Assembly: GCF_008124605.1 (NCBI RefSeq)
Contig: NZ_VRYN01000001.1
Location: 794,772-858,771, forward strand
Reading direction: 5' to 3'
Source of the DNA: Halobacterium salinarum DSM 3754
Lineage (GTDB): Archaea; Halobacteriota; Halobacteria; Halobacteriales; Halobacteriaceae
Length of the DNA: 64,000 bases
Position 1 is the stretch's first letter. Each line of letters opens with the position of its first letter. A program made the translations under genes and the position numbers. Shown piece by piece: positions 38,361 through 47,335 of the stretch. The notes under the pieces were generated by a model. It saw nothing but the letters and a program-made list of their open reading frames with translations, did not search any database and had not been told where the DNA came from.

Positions 38361-39278
38361 ATGGAACTCGGAGTCGTCGGCCTCGGCCGCATGGGGCGCA
38401 TCGTCGTCGACCGCTGTCTCGACGCCGGCCACGACGTGGTCGCGTTCGACATCGACGCGGCTGCGCGCGAGGACGCGGCTGACGCGGGCGCGACGCCCGC
38501 CGACACGCTGGACGCACTCGCCGCGGAGCTCGGTGCCGAAAAGCGCATCTGGCTGATGGTGCCGGCGGGCGACCCCGTTGACGCCGCCCTCGATGAACTC
38601 GCGCCACGCCTCGATTCCGACGACGTCGTCGTGGACGGCGGGAACAGCCACTTCGAGGACTCGACGCGCCGCGCCGAGGAACACGACTTCGCGTACCTCG
38701 ACTGTGGCACCTCGGGCGGCCCCGCCGGCGCGGAACTCGGGTTCTCCCTGATGGTCGGCGGCCCCGAGTGGGCGTACGACGACCTCGTGCCCGTCTTCGA
38801 CGCCGTCGCCACCGGCCCGGACGGCCACGACCGCATGGGGCCGGCAGGCGCCGGCCACTACGTCAAAATGGTGCACAACGGCGTCGAGTACGCGCTCATG
38901 CAGACCTACGGCGAGGGGTTCGAGTTGCTCCACGAGGGGCGCTACGATCTCGACCTGGAGGCCGTCGCGCGAACCTGGAACAACGGCGCCGTGATTCGGT
39001 CGTGGCTGCTGGAGCTCTGCGAGGAAGCGTTCCGCGAGGAAGGCAGCGATCTCGGCACCGTCGCCGACCACGTGGCCGGCGGCTCCACGGGCACCTGGAC
39101 CGTCCAGGAAGCCCTCGAACAGGAGGTCCCGGTGCCCCTCGTCTCCCAGGCGCTCTCCGAGCGGTTCGGCTCCCGCAGTACCGGCGGCGACACCGGCCGG
39201 TTCGCGCGCCGCCTGGCCAACCGGCTGCGCTACGGGTTCGGCCGCCACGAGGTCGCCCGCACCGGCGACGACGCCTAG
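38361..39278 (+). CDS. gnd: 6-phosphogluconate dehydrogenase, decarboxylating (short type)
   Basis: The 305-residue enzyme oxidises and decarboxylates 6-phosphogluconate to ribulose 5-phosphate. The Rossmann motif GLGRMG is at 7-12. VVDGGNSHFEDSTRRAE and DCGTSGGPAGAELGFSLMVGG are the family signatures, and HYVKMVHNGVEY holds catalytic Lys169 with the neighbouring His-Asn. It is the short GndA type found in haloarchaea and some bacteria, which lacks the long C-terminal tail of the classical enzyme. It overlaps the convergent DJ-1 family gene by 4 bases. Confidence 0.93.
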   Translation: MELGVVGLGRMGRIVVDRCLDAGHDVVAFDIDAAAREDAADAGATPADTLDALAAELGAEKRIWLMVPAGDPVDAALDELAPRLDSDDVVVDGGNSHFEDSTRRAEEHDFAYLDCGTSGGPAGAELGFSLMVGGPEWAYDDLVPVFDAVATGPDGHDRMGPAGAGHYVKMVHNGVEYALMQTYGEGFELLHEGRYDLDLEAVARTWNNGAVIRSWLLELCEEAFREEGSDLGTVADHVAGGSTGTWTVQEALEQEVPVPLVSQALSERFGSRSTGGDTGRFARRLANRLRYGFGRHEVARTGDDA

Positions 39279-39856
39279 TACGTCGACGCGTACTCGATCT
39301 CCGTGGCGACCTGTTCCGCCAGCCCCGCCGAGCACTCGCGCTCGACGACGTGCAACGCGAGGTCGATGCCCGCAGTCACGCCCGCCGCCGTGAGCACCGT
39401 GCCGTCGTCGACGTACCGCTCATCGCGCACGTCCACGTCGTACTCCGCGAGGTCATCGGCCGCGCTGGCGTGCGTGGCCGCTGGCCGCCCGTCGAGCAAC
39501 CCCGCGTCCGCCAGCAGCATCGCGCCCGTGCAGACCGAGGCGATGGTCGCGCCGCCGCCGTGAAGGGTGTCGAGTCGCTCGGGCAGGGTTTCGTTTTCGA
39601 CCTCCGACCACACGCCCGGCCGATCACGGTCGGTCCACCCGCCACCCGGCACCACGACGAGATCCGGCACCCCGAACAACACGTCGTCGGGCGCCACCGT
39701 GAGGCCGTGGCGCGCGGTCACGCCTTCGTCGGGCACGAGCGTGCGCATCGACACGTCGAGGTCGCCGCCCAGTTCCGCGGCCGTGCGGAACACCTCGTAC
39801 GGGCCGATGGCGTCCAGTTCGTCGAACCCCTCGAACAGCAGGACTGCAACGTCCAT
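39275..39856 (-). CDS. DJ-1/PfpI-family (class I glutamine amidotransferase-like) protein
   Basis: The 193-residue protein has the nucleophile elbow ASVCTGAMLLADAGLL with Cys109. The early Glu in DELDAIGPYEVF and the VVPGGGWT loop are typical of this superfamily. Possible activities are protein repair or deglycase, isonitrile hydratase-like hydrolysis, or a regulatory role. The family alone does not decide. The inner ATG at 39856 (MDVAVLLFEGF) gives the canonical start. Confidence 0.88.
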   Translation of the reverse strand: MDVAVLLFEGFDELDAIGPYEVFRTAAELGGDLDVSMRTLVPDEGVTARHGLTVAPDDVLFGVPDLVVVPGGGWTDRDRPGVWSEVENETLPERLDTLHGGGATIASVCTGAMLLADAGLLDGRPAATHASAADDLAEYDVDVRDERYVDDGTVLTAAGVTAGIDLALHVVERECSAGLAEQVATEIEYASTY

Positions 39857-39921
39857 ACCCGCCTGTCGACCCACACCCTCAAAATTCGCCCGGAGAACCG
39901 TGGTCGCGCAATCACAATACT

Positions 39922-39927
39922 GTTAAA
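39922..39927 (+). promoter_or_regulatory. TATA element before the ferredoxin gene
   Basis: GTTAAA is centred about 25 bases before the ATG at 39950 and implies a leaderless transcript. Confidence 0.55.
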
Positions 39928-39949
39928 CTGCGCTTCCATACCGCTACGC

Positions 39950-40528
39950 ATGGTTACCACACTGGGTGTCACGCTCGGCCTGGGGGTGACACTGTTGTTC
40001 GTCGTCCTGCATCTCGCGAAGGGCTCATCCAAGCCGCCCGCGGAGGACATCGCACAGGACGTCCTCGAGCACCGTGCGTCCACAGTGCCGGAGACGGACT
40101 TCCCTGAGCCGTACAACCGCTCCATCGGGGGTGGCGGGGGCGCGGGCGCTGTCGCTGGCGGTGCCGAGTCGGAACTCGAAGACGGCGAGGAGGAGGACGA
40201 CGGCTTCGATCCGGACGCGATCGCCGACGACGACGTCGAGTACTACGAGATCGAGTACGTCAAGGAAGGCGAGACCATCGAGGTCGCGAACAACGAGAGC
40301 ATCCTCGATGCCGGCGTCGACGAGGGCTGGGACCTCCCGTACGCCTGCCAGCAGGGCCAGTGTGTCTCCTGCAGTGGCCGCGTCGCTGACGGCGAGGACG
40401 CCGCCGAGTATATCCGCCACTCGAACAACGAGTCGCTGGGTGACGCCGAGATCGAAGAGGGATACATGTTGACCTGTACCGCGCACCCGACGGCGTCGTT
40501 CTCCATCGAAACCGACGAGACGCCCTGA
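39950..40528 (+). CDS. Membrane-anchored plant-type 2Fe-2S ferredoxin
   Basis: The 192-residue electron carrier is tethered to the membrane. Residues 3-23 are a hydrophobic helix (TLGVTLGLGVTLLFVVLHLA). A linker with a Gly/Ala run and a strongly acidic tract follows, and then a ferredoxin domain with cluster ligands Cys133, Cys138, Cys141 and Cys176 (C-x4-C-x2-C ... C). The soluble halobacterial ferredoxin lacks such an anchor, so this paralogue probably serves a membrane redox partner. The partner is unknown. Confidence 0.9.
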   Translation: MVTTLGVTLGLGVTLLFVVLHLAKGSSKPPAEDIAQDVLEHRASTVPETDFPEPYNRSIGGGGGAGAVAGGAESELEDGEEEDDGFDPDAIADDDVEYYEIEYVKEGETIEVANNESILDAGVDEGWDLPYACQQGQCVSCSGRVADGEDAAEYIRHSNNESLGDAEIEEGYMLTCTAHPTASFSIETDETP

Positions 40529-40584
40529 CGCACGCGGCACCCGTTTTTCCCCCGCCGCGTCGCGCCCGGGTCGACTCACAACGG

Positions 40585-40590
40585 TTATAC
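40585..40590 (+). promoter_or_regulatory. TATA element for tRNA-Arg
   Basis: TTATAC lies about 27 bases before the mature 5' end of the tRNA. Confidence 0.6.
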
Positions 40591-40615
40591 CGACCACCCT
40601 GCTATGTGCACGTGT

Positions 40616-40688
40616 GGGCGCGTAGCTCAGCGGACAGAGCACTTGGTTCCGGACCAAGATGTCAGGGGTTCAAATCCCTTCGCGCCCG
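40616..40688 (+). tRNA. tRNA-Arg (anticodon CCG)
   Basis: Acceptor GGGCGCG pairs with CGCGCCC, discriminator G. Anticodon stem CTTGG/CCAAG encloses TTCCGGA (anticodon CCG). T arm is GGGGTTCAAATCCC. No intron. Confidence 0.97.
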
Positions 40689-40747
40689 TGTTCTGCGTTC
40701 CATCGCGGCTCCTCCACCAGCTTCGGTGGTCCGCGCCCGGTGGTGTG

Positions 40748-41113
40748 TCACTCCCTGCTGGAGCGGTTGCTGTCCACCGCGTGCCCCGTCCGGAGACACC
40801 GCTCGGCGATGCCCACAACCACGAGCACCACGAGGAAAAACGGCCACGCCTCGTAGTACAGGCTGGTGAGCGATTCGGATGGGGGTGCTGTGATGCCGTT
40901 CCAGAGACACGCCCCGGTCAACACGCCCGTTGCAAGCAGCGGACAGACCGCGCCGTGGTCGGCGTACATGTGCGTGGGGATAGCGCCCAGCAGCCACGGC
41001 CCGACCAACACCAGCGCCCAGATCCCCAACACACCGAGACCACCGGACTGGTCCGCAGCGGCGGTGGCGATGATCGGCTGGCTGTGCAGGGTCATGACAG
41101 CGAGGTTCAGCAC
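40748..41113 (-). CDS. Small multi-helix membrane protein, unknown
   Basis: The 121-residue protein, if started at GTG 41113, has about three or four hydrophobic segments: near 26-44, 55-72 and 88-106. A later in-frame ATG at 41095 would give 115 residues. GATTATGA on the minus strand (41141-41148) sits at leaderless promoter distance from the GTG. No family is recognised. It lies between tRNA-Arg and the second iron importer operon. Confidence 0.6.
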   Translation of the reverse strand: MLNLAVMTLHSQPIIATAAADQSGGLGVLGIWALVLVGPWLLGAIPTHMYADHGAVCPLLATGVLTGACLWNGITAPPSESLTSLYYEAWPFFLVVLVVVGIAERCLRTGHAVDSNRSSRE

Positions 41114-41287
41114 TCCGCCCGCGACCGCGATCAGTAACAGTCATAATCTATCACGTGGTTCACCATTTTCCACCCATAGGTGTTTCTGTTTACCACGGCT
41201 GGGACACTCACACCAGCCGGTGTGCACGCCCCGGCCCCGGATCACGCGCCTGCACCGCGCCCACAGTGGGGTCCGCATCCGCCGCCC

Positions 41288-42208
41288 TCACTCCGCGGGC
41301 GGTGTCCCGCCGTCCGCAGCGGTCTCCCGGGTGGGCGTCCGGCTCCCGGGCGCGTGCTCGTGGTCGGTGCCGTCCTCGTCGTGCAACGCCTCAATGGGCA
41401 CCACTTGCATGCCGTGGCTGGTGGTCGACACCGTGGCTTCGATGTCGAACACCGTTCGCAGCGTCTCTTTCGTGACGACGTCGGCCGGCTGCCCACGGGC
41501 GTGGATCGTGCCGTCCTTGAGCGCGATCACGTGGTCGGCGTAGCGCGCGGCCTGATTGATGTCGTGTAGGACGACCACGACCGTCGTGTCGTGGTCGTCG
41601 CGTAGCGCCTGGATGATGTCCATCACTTCGAGTTGGTGGTGTGGGTCCAGGAACGTCGTCGGCTCGTCCAGCAACAACACGTCGGTGTCCTGGGCGAGCG
41701 CCATCGCGATCCAGACGAGTTGCTTCTGGCCGCCGCTCAGGCTCCCCACGTCGCGCCCGCTGAGGTGGTCGACGCCGGCCACGCGGAGCGCGTCCGTGAC
41801 GGCGGCGCGGTCCGCGTCGGTCAGCGAGTCGAAAAACCCCTGGTGGGGGTAGCGGCCGCGCTCGACGAGTTCGCGCACCGAGATCCCGCCCGGCGTGACG
41901 TTCTCCTGGGAGAGCAAGCCGAGTCGCCGCGCGAGCTCCTTGGAGCCCAGTTCGTCGATGGTGTGGCCGTCCAACAGCACTGTGCCGTCGGCCGGGCTGT
42001 GTTTGTTCGCCAGCGCGTTCAACAGCGTGCTTTTGCCGCTGCCGTTCGGCCCGATGAGCGCGGTCACGTCGCCGACCGGCACGGTCACGGACTCGCCGTC
42101 GATGACGGGGTCGTCACCGCCCGGATATCGCACCACGAGGTCCGTGCCGCTGAGTCCGCGATCGGGCGTGTCGGTTCCAGTCGCGTCGTTCGCGGGTTGT
42201 CGTGTCAT
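41288..42208 (-). CDS. FecE-family ABC ATPase (second iron importer)
   Basis: The 306-residue ATPase has Walker A GPNGSGKS (53-60), Q-loop LLSQENV, signature LSGGQKQL, Walker B VLLLDEP followed by TTFLDPHHQLEV, and H-loop VLHDINQAARYADH. The C-terminal extension after the conserved core is Asp/Glu/Thr-rich. It is the last gene of the operon 43298-42212-41288, 3 bases after the permease gene. Confidence 0.94.
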   Translation of the reverse strand: MTRQPANDATGTDTPDRGLSGTDLVVRYPGGDDPVIDGESVTVPVGDVTALIGPNGSGKSTLLNALANKHSPADGTVLLDGHTIDELGSKELARRLGLLSQENVTPGGISVRELVERGRYPHQGFFDSLTDADRAAVTDALRVAGVDHLSGRDVGSLSGGQKQLVWIAMALAQDTDVLLLDEPTTFLDPHHQLEVMDIIQALRDDHDTTVVVVLHDINQAARYADHVIALKDGTIHARGQPADVVTKETLRTVFDIEATVSTTSHGMQVVPIEALHDEDGTDHEHAPGSRTPTRETAADGGTPPAE

Positions 42209-42211
42209 GAG

Positions 42212-43291
42212 TCAGATGTCACCGAGGTTCTCCGTTCGCCGCATCAGGTACAGGAAGTACGGGCCGCCGACCAGGCCCGTGATGATGCCGACGGGCAACT
42301 GCACCGGGTCCAACGCGAGGCGCGCGCCGACGTCCGCGCCAACCAGCAGCGCCGGGCCAAGCACCACGCAGCCGGCAAGCAGGTCGCGGGTGTCGTTCCC
42401 GACGATGTTGCGCACCATGTGGGGGACGATCAGGCCGACGAAGCCGATGAGGCCCGCGACGGCGATCGCGGCCGCCGTCGAGAGGATGGCGATCCCGGCG
42501 ACGCCGAACCGCACTTTCTCAACGGGCATGCCCAGCGACTCCGCGGTCTCCTCGCCGAGCAACAGCACGTCGAGTTCGTTGGTCACGAGGAACGCAAGCG
42601 CCAGCGAAAGCACCGTGAACGGCAACGCGATGCGGACCTGCGCCCAGTCGGTCCCCAGCAGTGATCCCGACAGCCACGTTTGGGCGGACATCACGACCCC
42701 GAGGTTGTCGATGAAGAAGAACAGCGCGCGCTGCACGGAGCCGAAGACGGTGCTGACGACGACGCCGGCGAGCACCAGCCGGACGGGGTTGGTGCCGTTC
42801 TTCCACGCGATCGCGTACACGATCAGGAACGCCACTGCGCCGCCCAGCGCCGCCAGCAGCGGCATCACCGGGAGCAGCCCCGAGAACAGCGTGAGCGTGA
42901 GCAACACGACCATGCCCGCGCCGTTGCTGACGCCGAGGATGTAGGGGCTGGCGAGCTCGTTGCGGGTGACGATCTGGAAGATCGCGCCGGACACCGCGAG
43001 GTTCGCGCCCACCAGCGTGCCGACGAGAATGCGGGGGAGTCGGATGTTCCACACGACGACCTGCCGGCGGGACAGCCACTCGGGGAGCTGGCCGCCCAGC
43101 AGGAACGTCCGCCAGACGCCCGCGCTGGACCAGATTTCGGGGTCGAAGACAGTGTGCCACGCGTCCGCGATCGGGATCGGGTACGCGCCGAAGCTCACCT
43201 GCAGCAGCGTCGCGGCAAGCACCACGAGGAGGCTGCCAGCGGCGAGCGTGGCGAGCCGCCGCGTGGCCGACGCGTCCGTGTTGGCTGTCAT
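42212..43291 (-). CDS. FecCD-family ABC permease (second iron importer)
   Basis: The 359-residue permease shows LPRILVGTLVGANLAVSGAI, NELASPYILGVSNGAG, GEETAESLGMPVEKV (coupling loop), GLIGFVGLIVPHMVR and GGPYFLYLMRRTE. It is paralogous to the 36161 gene. It begins 6 bases after the binding protein gene ends. Confidence 0.94.
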   Translation of the reverse strand: MTANTDASATRRLATLAAGSLLVVLAATLLQVSFGAYPIPIADAWHTVFDPEIWSSAGVWRTFLLGGQLPEWLSRRQVVVWNIRLPRILVGTLVGANLAVSGAIFQIVTRNELASPYILGVSNGAGMVVLLTLTLFSGLLPVMPLLAALGGAVAFLIVYAIAWKNGTNPVRLVLAGVVVSTVFGSVQRALFFFIDNLGVVMSAQTWLSGSLLGTDWAQVRIALPFTVLSLALAFLVTNELDVLLLGEETAESLGMPVEKVRFGVAGIAILSTAAAIAVAGLIGFVGLIVPHMVRNIVGNDTRDLLAGCVVLGPALLVGADVGARLALDPVQLPVGIITGLVGGPYFLYLMRRTENLGDI

Positions 43292-43297
43292 CGCTGC

Positions 43298-44452
43298 CTA
43301 CAGCCCGACGCCGTTGATGGCGTCCGCGACGCGCTGTCTGTCGAAGAGGCGCTCGGACGCGGGGATCTCCGTCGGTGAGCCCGGCCACGAGCCGAAGGCG
43401 TCGGGGTAGACCATCTTCGCGAGGGCCTCCGTGGAGAACAGGTCGACGATCGGTCCCATGAACTGGCCGCCGGTGCGCACGAGGTTCCCGTTCTCGACGG
43501 CGGTGAGCTGCTGCCCGTTGGGGTTGGCTTCGAAGGGCTCGACGACGGTGTCGACGAACTCCGCGTGGGTCTGGGAGGTGAGCCCGCCGACCGCGCCGAT
43601 GTAATCCGGGTCGACGTCCAGCAGCTCCTCGTAGCCGATGGGGCCATCGGGGACGGCGCCGGCGAACGCGTCCTGCATCCCGAGGCGGCGGTAGGTGAGC
43701 GTGTTGTTCTGGTCGGGATCGAGGGGCGCGATCCGGAACTGCCCGGCGTCGGGACGGACGCCGCGCCAGATGGCCGCCACCGTGGGGCGGTCCGACTCCG
43801 GGGGGAGGCCGTCGCTGATGGTGTCCATGAGGTCGGCTTTGATGGACTGCCAGGCCTCGAAGCGGGCCCGGCGTTGGAAGATCTCGGCGGCCTTCTCGAA
43901 GGCCTCGTAGAGGTCATAGAAGGGGCCGTCACCGACGGCCGAGGAGGACGCAAACCGGATGCTGGAGCCCATGAACGGACCCGCACTGGACTCGATCGCT
44001 GCGATGTCGTCGTCGGTCCAGTTCGCGTAGAACTTCAGCATCCGCGGGTCGATGAGGTGGACGTCACAGTCCGCGGCGTAGAAGTTCTCCTTGTCGTAGC
44101 CGGATTCGGAGTCGCTCGCGAGCTGTTCGATCTCGGCTTTGTGGAACGCGACGTCCGGCAGCGCGTCGTAGAACTTCAGCGGGGCGCGGCCGAGGCTGGC
44201 GGTGGCCGACGGCTGGATGCCCAGCGCCATCCCGATGTCCATCCAGACGCTGGGGATCGCGGCGTAGGTTTCGGGCACCGACTCGAAGGTGTGTGGGGGG
44301 TTCGGTTCGACTGTCACCGTGTACGAATCGGACCCCGCGTCCGTCTGGGTGGTCGAACCGTCGTCGGTCGGCGATTGGCTGGACGTACAGCCGGCGAGAC
44401 TAGCTGCAATGAGGCTCGCGCCCCCGGCGAGGATCTGCCGTCTTCGCGCCAT
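43298..44452 (-). CDS. Iron-siderophore-type ABC binding lipoprotein (second importer)
   Basis: The 384-residue FecB-like protein has signal MARRRQILAGGASLIAASLAGC, a basic Arg-Arg-Arg start with lipobox Cys22. A Thr/Asp-rich linker follows, and then the binding fold with PETYAAIPSVWMDIGMALGI, DCDVHLIDPRML and LLDVDPDYIGAVGG. It differs a good deal from the 35017 protein, so the two importers may take different iron chelates. A perfect iron-type dyad abuts its start codon. Confidence 0.9.
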   Translation of the reverse strand: MARRRQILAGGASLIAASLAGCTSSQSPTDDGSTTQTDAGSDSYTVTVEPNPPHTFESVPETYAAIPSVWMDIGMALGIQPSATASLGRAPLKFYDALPDVAFHKAEIEQLASDSESGYDKENFYAADCDVHLIDPRMLKFYANWTDDDIAAIESSAGPFMGSSIRFASSSAVGDGPFYDLYEAFEKAAEIFQRRARFEAWQSIKADLMDTISDGLPPESDRPTVAAIWRGVRPDAGQFRIAPLDPDQNNTLTYRRLGMQDAFAGAVPDGPIGYEELLDVDPDYIGAVGGLTSQTHAEFVDTVVEPFEANPNGQQLTAVENGNLVRTGGQFMGPIVDLFSTEALAKMVYPDAFGSWPGSPTEIPASERLFDRQRVADAINGVGL

Positions 44453-44453
44453 A

Positions 44454-44473
44454 TGTTTAGGCCAACCTAAACA
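44454..44473 (-). promoter_or_regulatory. Perfect DtxR/Idr-type operator
   Basis: TGTTTAGG-CCAA-CCTAAACA has perfect 8-bp arms and starts 2 bases upstream of the start codon at 44452. It would cover the transcription start of a leaderless message, so a bound iron-loaded regulator would block the importer operon. Confidence 0.75.
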
Positions 44474-44541
44474 GCCTTAGTGATTCCTCCTGCACAGTCC
44501 ATCACGCCGCGAACACTGTTCACACCGTGTTGCGGCCACGG

Positions 44542-45405
44542 TCAGTCATCGGCACGCGCGGCCTGCGACAGCGGGACCGCTCCCGCCTGCATGGACTCGA
44601 TCGTGGCGTGGGCCCACGCAACCACGTCCGGGTGTGTCGACCGCAGAACGTCGAACCCAGCGTCCTGGTGGCGGTTCACAGTCAGAAACACCGTCTCCCC
44701 GTCGATGAGATCAACACTGCACGGGACACGCTCCCCGATCCGGTAGTACGTGGTTCGGTCGGTGCCCGCCTCGATGGCCTCCCAGCGCTCGCGCAGTGCC
44801 GCGTCCTCGGTCATGGTGGCCGCCACCTCGGCATCCGCGATCACCGTCACCGACGGCGCTGTGCCCTTCCGGACGGCCTCCCCGAAGGTGTACATCGGCA
44901 GCGAAATGAACGTCCCGAGCAGCGACCGACACGAGTCCGCCGCCCCCACCGCCCCCGCAACGACGCGCGCGGCGGCCAGCGGGTCGGCCTGCTCGGTGCC
45001 CACGTGCTCGCTGCCGGCGAGACACTGCAGGTCGAAGCCGAACCAGTCGACGGGCAGCCTGTTGATCACCGACGGCAGCGCTTGCCCGACCGCAACGGTC
45101 CCCAGCAGCCGGTCGAAGTCCCGGTACACCAGCGCGCCGAACTGCGTCAGTGTGTACGCGTTCGACGACGGGTCGTGTTCGATCAGGCTGCGCTCGGTGA
45201 GATCGTTGAGCACCCGACTCAGCGTCACCCGTGTCGCGTCGGTGTGGGCTTCGAGGTCACTCCGCGTCTGCGCGGTGCCGTCCAGCAACGCGAGGACGCC
45301 GAGTCGGTGCTCGGAGCGTGCCAGAAACGCCACCGTCTCCAGCGTTTCACCGGCTATCCCGCAGTCGTCGTGTGGTGCTGTGCACGCGTCCGTGGTGTCG
45401 TTCAT
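44542..45405 (-). CDS. Winged-helix transcription factor with FilR1-like sensor domain
   Basis: The 287-residue regulator has an N-terminal winged-helix region (LARSEHRLGVLALLDGTAQ, then TRVTLSRVLNDLTERSLIE). The C-terminal domain, AVGQALPSVINRLPVDWFG to the VNRHQDAGFDVLRST region, resembles the FilR1/TrmB-like output domain of haloarchaeal regulators. A short Cys-containing N-terminal segment (ACTAPHDDCG) precedes the helix-turn-helix. It carries its own upstream iron dyad and is encoded next to an iron importer, so iron-linked regulation is likely. Confidence 0.85.
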   Translation of the reverse strand: MNDTTDACTAPHDDCGIAGETLETVAFLARSEHRLGVLALLDGTAQTRSDLEAHTDATRVTLSRVLNDLTERSLIEHDPSSNAYTLTQFGALVYRDFDRLLGTVAVGQALPSVINRLPVDWFGFDLQCLAGSEHVGTEQADPLAAARVVAGAVGAADSCRSLLGTFISLPMYTFGEAVRKGTAPSVTVIADAEVAATMTEDAALRERWEAIEAGTDRTTYYRIGERVPCSVDLIDGETVFLTVNRHQDAGFDVLRSTHPDVVAWAHATIESMQAGAVPLSQAARADD

Positions 45406-45423
45406 AGGTCACGGCCCGCCCTA

Positions 45424-45441
45424 GTTTAGGGCCGCCTAAAC
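45424..45441 (-). promoter_or_regulatory. Perfect DtxR/Idr-type operator
   Basis: GTTTAGG-GCCG-CCTAAAC has perfect 7-bp arms. It lies 19-36 bases upstream of the start codon at 45405 and so covers the expected TATA position, which would allow an iron-responsive protein to occlude promoter recognition. Confidence 0.72.
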
Positions 45442-45668
45442 ACCTTTGTACTTCCCACACGGCGGTGTCAGCGGCGCGTGGCACTGTCCGACTTCCCACT
45501 CGGGCCCCCGCGTGGCCGACTGTCCGACGCAGTCCGGCCGGAACGCCAACCCTTATCGTGTGCCGGTCCGCTACCTCCCAGGTGACACATCCGTCCGTCT
45601 CCCGCGCCGCGCACACTCGGGGTGACCGCAACGCACAGCATGCCCAGCCAGACCCATCGTGACACCGG

Positions 45669-47216
45669 ATGCACGTCGCCGTAGACACAGTCGGCCGCGA
45701 CGTCGGCCGCATCCTCCAGGCCGTGTCGCTGCTGTCGGCCGCCTCGGTCGCCGTTGTCGCGGTCAACGGCGAGTTCTTCGCGATCCCGGCGTTCGTCGTC
45801 TCCGCAGCCGTCATGGGCGGCATCGGGACCGGGCTGGCGCGGCTCTGTCGGGGCGCCCGACCGCCGAAAAAACCCGACGCCATGGTGACCGCGGCCACCG
45901 CGTGGGCCGTCGTCGGGGTCCTGGGCGCGCTACCGTTCGTCCTGGTGGCGTGGACGATGCGCCTCCAACTGCTGCCCGGGCTGACACCGCCCCTGAACGC
46001 GACAACGCGGGTGTTCTTGCACCCGCTGAACGCCGTCTTCGAGACGATCAGCGGGTTCACTGGAACCGGCCTGACCATGGCCACCACCGAGGGCGACCTC
46101 CCGCGGGCACTCCACTGGTGGCGGTCGCTCACCGAGTGGGTTGGCGGCGTCGGCGTCATCGTGCTCACCGTCGCCATCCTGCGCCGGGGCGACGGAAGCA
46201 GCGGCTCGTACACGCTCTACGAGAGCGAGGCGCGCTCGGAGAAGATCCACCCCAGCATCATCACCACGGTCCAGGAGATCTGGCGGCTCTTCGTCGGCCT
46301 CACGCTGGGCGCGATCGCGCTGCTGCTCCTGGCCGGCATGCCACCCTGGGACGCCATCAACCACGGCATGACCGGGATCGCAACCGGCGGCTTCGCGGTG
46401 CGCGCCGGCTCCATCGGCGCGTACAACTCCCCCGCAATCGAGTACGCCACCGTCCCCATCATGATCGCGGGCAGCATCGCGTTCCCCGTCCACTACCTGC
46501 TGTTCACGGGCGACCTCAGAAACGTGTACGCGGACCTCCAGACGCGGTGGGTCGTGGCCTGGTTCGCCGTGGGGGCGGCCGTGCTGTCGGCGCTCCTGTT
46601 CTACACCGGCCAGTACGACTCGCTTGCGGCGTCGTTCCGTATCGGCCTCTTCCAGTTCGTGTCCGCCACCTCGAACACCGGGTTCGGAACCACGACGATC
46701 GGCCACGGCACCGAACGCGTCTGGCAGACCGGCCCCACGCTGTTCGCGTGCCTCGGGATGCTCACCGGCGCTGCCGCCGGCTCGACCGTCAGCGGCATCA
46801 AGCTCATCCGCGTGATCACCCTCATCAAGGGGACGGCCTGGCAGATCCGGGACGTGTTCCGCCCGGCGTCCGCGATCCGGTCACTCCGAATCGGCGACCG
46901 GAAGCTCAGCGAGCACCAAGCCCAACGCGAGTACGCCGAGGCAACGCTCGTGTTCGTGCTGTGGCTGGCGTTCCTCGCCATCGGGGTTGCCGTGTTACTG
47001 GCCGCGCTCTCACCACAGCACCCGCTTGAATACGTACTCTTCGACGTGATGAGCGCGCAGAGCAACGTCGGACTCGATGCCGGCATCACCAGCCCGGGCA
47101 TGCCCGCCCTCGCGAAGGGCATGCTCATCATCAACATGTGGGTCGGCCGCCTGGAGATCATCCCCATCGCGGTGCTCATCAGTGCCGTGCTCCGACACGG
47201 CGACTTCTACCGGTGA
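45669..47216 (+). CDS. trkH: TrkH/KtrB-family potassium transporter
   Basis: The 515-residue membrane protein has four pore-loop repeats. Their filter-like sequences are visible as ISGFTGTGLT, TGIATGGFAV, SATSNTGFGT and SAQSNVGLD, each with a central Gly. Potassium uptake balances the high internal K+ of halophiles. No TrkA regulatory subunit is adjacent. The 263-base gap upstream carries the iron dyad of the divergent regulator and a CTTATCG element near 45552. Confidence 0.92.
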   Translation: MHVAVDTVGRDVGRILQAVSLLSAASVAVVAVNGEFFAIPAFVVSAAVMGGIGTGLARLCRGARPPKKPDAMVTAATAWAVVGVLGALPFVLVAWTMRLQLLPGLTPPLNATTRVFLHPLNAVFETISGFTGTGLTMATTEGDLPRALHWWRSLTEWVGGVGVIVLTVAILRRGDGSSGSYTLYESEARSEKIHPSIITTVQEIWRLFVGLTLGAIALLLLAGMPPWDAINHGMTGIATGGFAVRAGSIGAYNSPAIEYATVPIMIAGSIAFPVHYLLFTGDLRNVYADLQTRWVVAWFAVGAAVLSALLFYTGQYDSLAASFRIGLFQFVSATSNTGFGTTTIGHGTERVWQTGPTLFACLGMLTGAAAGSTVSGIKLIRVITLIKGTAWQIRDVFRPASAIRSLRIGDRKLSEHQAQREYAEATLVFVLWLAFLAIGVAVLLAALSPQHPLEYVLFDVMSAQSNVGLDAGITSPGMPALAKGMLIINMWVGRLEIIPIAVLISAVLRHGDFYR

Positions 47217-47335
47217 GGCGTTCGCACACGCACTCCGCCGGCCCCGGGTGTGCGGTTGGCGGCCGCTCCGAGCGCGCTCTGGCGTTCTTTCATCGTGTTG
47301 CTAAGCTTTATGAACGAACCGTGCACACACAATTC
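47217..47335 (+). promoter_or_regulatory. Promoter region upstream of the CHAT gene
   Basis: GCTTTATG (47305-47312) lies about 28 bases before an ATG at 47336, a typical leaderless arrangement. The sequence from 47290 onward is clearly richer in A+T than its neighbours. No palindrome is visible. Confidence 0.5.
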
